Shown piece after piece: positions 6,836 through 7,916 of a DNA stretch of 7,916 nucleotides. Every line of letters starts with the position of its first letter. Positions within the stretch are counted from its first letter, which is position 1. The stretch comes from Candidatus Dadabacteria bacterium (GTDB taxonomy: Bacteria > Desulfobacterota_D > UBA1144 > Nemesobacterales > UBA2774): positions 1 to 7,916 of the forward strand of contig DAOVUC010000064.1 in NCBI GenBank assembly GCA_030632765.1. The letters run 5' to 3'. The notes below the pieces were generated by a model. It saw only the letters and a program-made list of their open reading frames with translations, was not told the DNA's origin and made no database searches. The translations under genes and the position numbers were made by a program.

Positions 6836-7489
6836 ATGAGTTTACAAATTGAGTTAGAAGAATTATACAACGGATTTACAAAGAAGGTTCCGCCTGAAGT
6901 ATTAAACACGATGCTTGGCGTAACCCGGAGGCTAGTAGATAGCGGAATTGCTGAGAAATCCCTTAAAGTCGGAGAAAAAGCGCCCGATTTTAATCTTCCT
7001 AATCCTAAAGGTGAATCAGTCAATCTCCACTCATTACTGGAGAAGGGACCTGTTATTTTAAATTTTTATAGAGGCGGTTGGTGTCCATACTGCAATCTTG
7101 AATTAAACGCATACCAAAAACACCTGGATGAGATCAATGATTTGGGCGCTTCTTTGGTAGCAATATCCCCTGAAACTCCTGACAATTCATTGTCCACTAC
7201 GGAAAAGAATGATCTAAAGTTCGACGTATTAAGCGATGTTGGAAATAAAACAGCCAATCAATTCGGATTAGTTTTTAAGCTGCCGTCAGAATTGCATGAG
7301 ATATACTTGAAATTTGGGATTAACATACCGAAATTCAACGGAGATGATTCCTGGGAGATTCCAATGCCGGGAACATATGTAATTGATAAAGACGGAACAG
7401 TTCAATATGCATTTGCTGATGCCGACTACACAAAACGTGCAGAGCCCGCTGAAGTTATATCTAAGCTAGAAAAGATTAGTTCTAATTAA
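6836..7489 (+). CDS. Peroxiredoxin-like AhpC/TSA family protein
   Basis: A 217-residue cytoplasmic thioredoxin-fold protein of the AhpC/TSA peroxiredoxin-like group, likely to reduce peroxides or disulfides. After a helical N-terminal part (1-44) the redoxin domain begins with VGEKAPDFNLPNPKGESVNL (45-64). The active site is LNFYRGGWCPYCNLEL (75-90) with Cys83 and Cys86, a CPYC motif as in the group with a GGWCPYC signature, rather than the TxxC of classical AhpC. SLVAISPETPDNS, FDVLSDVGNKTANQFGLVF and IPMPGTYVIDKDGTVQYAFADADYTKRAEP complete the fold; a Pro precedes GTYVID. No signal peptide is seen. AAGGAG 6 nt before the ATG sets the start. It lies downstream of lepA on the same strand, but the 141-bp gap argues for its own promoter. 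Substrate and electron donor cannot be told from sequence. Confidence 0.9.
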   Translation: MSLQIELEELYNGFTKKVPPEVLNTMLGVTRRLVDSGIAEKSLKVGEKAPDFNLPNPKGESVNLHSLLEKGPVILNFYRGGWCPYCNLELNAYQKHLDEINDLGASLVAISPETPDNSLSTTEKNDLKFDVLSDVGNKTANQFGLVFKLPSELHEIYLKFGINIPKFNGDDSWEIPMPGTYVIDKDGTVQYAFADADYTKRAEPAEVISKLEKISSN

Positions 7490-7516
7490 TAATTTTAAGG
7501 TAGTCCTTCTTCGCAG

Positions 7517-7572
7517 AGTGAAAGTATCCACTATGGTTTCTGTTTAGGAAAGTATTGTGAGATGCTTTCACT
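7517..7572. repeat. 11-bp inverted repeat in convergent gap
   Basis: AGTGAAAGTAT (7517-7527) and ATGCTTTCACT (7562-7572) pair along 11 positions with one G-T wobble, around a 34-nt loop. The loop also holds a direct copy of GAAAGTAT (7548-7555; the first copy is at 7520-7527). No T-run follows, so it is not a standard terminator. It could form a 3' stem protecting the peroxiredoxin mRNA. Confidence 0.45.
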
Positions 7573-7583
7573 AACTAAATTCC

Positions 7584-7612
7584 GACTCGTGAAACGAGAA
7601 TATTATCGAGTC
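7584..7612. repeat. Two overlapping, mutually exclusive hairpins
   Basis: CTCGT-GAA-ACGAG (7586-7598) can form a tight 5-bp hairpin. The same left arm, GACTCG (7584-7589), can instead pair with CGAGTC (7607-7612) to make a 6-bp stem with an AT-rich loop. It lies immediately after the stop of the minus-strand ThDP gene and could act in 3'-end formation. There is no U-tract. Confidence 0.4.
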
Positions 7613-7615
7613 CAC

Positions 7616-7916
7616 TCATTTTTTGTTAACCGACATCATCGCCTCTGTTATTGCATAAGTAGCCCCGCTTACAGCATCAGGATCGGTTACGACGTTAATA
7701 AGCGCGGGAACTCCTGAGGAAAAAGCCCGCTCAATGGCACCGCCGAGTTCTTTGGGATCACTGACAAGCTCACCGTAGCCTCCAAGAACTTTTACAAGTT
7801 CGTGAAACGGTGTGAAATTGAGATCAACCCCTAACTTGGGACGTTTTTTACCGTATGTTATTTCAAGCTGATGTTTGGTCATCCCCCATGCCTGATCGTT
7901 ACAGACAATAGCTACA
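7616..7916 (-). CDS. Thiamine-diphosphate-dependent enzyme, C-terminal end only
   Basis: The frame is open to the right edge, so the gene starts outside; 99 C-terminal residues are visible. They begin VAIVCNDQAWGMTKHQ. NDQxWG is the end of the ThDP-binding motif (GDG...N-N/D) of the acetolactate synthase/benzoylformate decarboxylase superfamily; the GDG part must lie upstream. LGVDLNFTPFHELVKVLGGYGELVSDPKELGGAIERAFSSGVPALINVVTDP is the standard family ending. Which member it is (acetolactate synthase-like, 2-hydroxyacyl-CoA lyase or oxalyl-CoA decarboxylase-like) cannot be decided from this part, though GVPALINVVTDP leans toward the lyase/decarboxylase side. The internal ATG at 7882 is the Met of WGM, not a start. 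It converges with the peroxiredoxin gene. Confidence 0.88.
   Translation of the reverse strand, partial: VAIVCNDQAWGMTKHQLEITYGKKRPKLGVDLNFTPFHELVKVLGGYGELVSDPKELGGAIERAFSSGVPALINVVTDPDAVSGATYAITEAMMSVNKK

Noticed and set aside
7616..7882. A small complete 88-residue gene starting at ATG 7882
   Set aside because: The frame stays open to the window edge and the upstream codons complete a ThDP-enzyme motif (NDQAWG), so the Met is internal.

Overview
This window is a housekeeping stretch of a bacterial chromosome. The organism is probably Gram-negative. An AT-rich genome with bacterial-type groES-groEL, TsaC, DUF1015, LepA and an exported TlpA-like thiol-redox protein would fit a deltaproteobacterium-like or uncultured marine or sediment lineage. 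Nothing in the sequence fixes the phylum, so that placement is a weak inference. No tRNA, rRNA, IS element, CRISPR array or phage gene is visible.

Layout, left to right. (1) The groES-groEL chaperonin operon is on the minus strand (1-1914). groEL runs off the left edge and lacks only its short C-terminal tail. (2) A 280-bp divergent intergenic region (1915-2194) holds the most interesting non-coding signal. The same promoter-like pattern, CTTGACA-N19-CTTAAT, occurs twice exactly 108 bp apart, both copies facing groES, with inverted repeats in or next to the spacers. No CIRCE element is present. (3) On the plus strand, tsaC (tRNA t6A synthesis) overlaps a DUF1015 gene by 14 bp, so the two are probably translationally coupled. 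(4) A minus-strand gene (4123-4728) encodes an exported TlpA/redoxin-like protein and converges with the DUF1015 gene. (5) lepA (elongation factor 4, 4898-6694) is intact, divergent from the redoxin gene, and has no usable Shine-Dalgarno sequence. (6) A plus-strand peroxiredoxin-like gene (6836-7489) has a strong ribosome binding site. (7) A 126-bp convergent gap contains two dyad structures. (8) The minus-strand C-terminal end of a thiamine-diphosphate-dependent enzyme runs off the right edge.

Together the genes cover protein folding (GroEL/ES), translation fidelity and ribosome function (t6A by TsaC, LepA) and thiol redox (two CPxC proteins on either side of lepA). I see no clearly novel multi-gene system. 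The best leads are the duplicated groE promoter motif, the tsaC-DUF1015 coupling, the base-composition step at groEL, and the redoxin that has no proline at the usual cis-Pro position.
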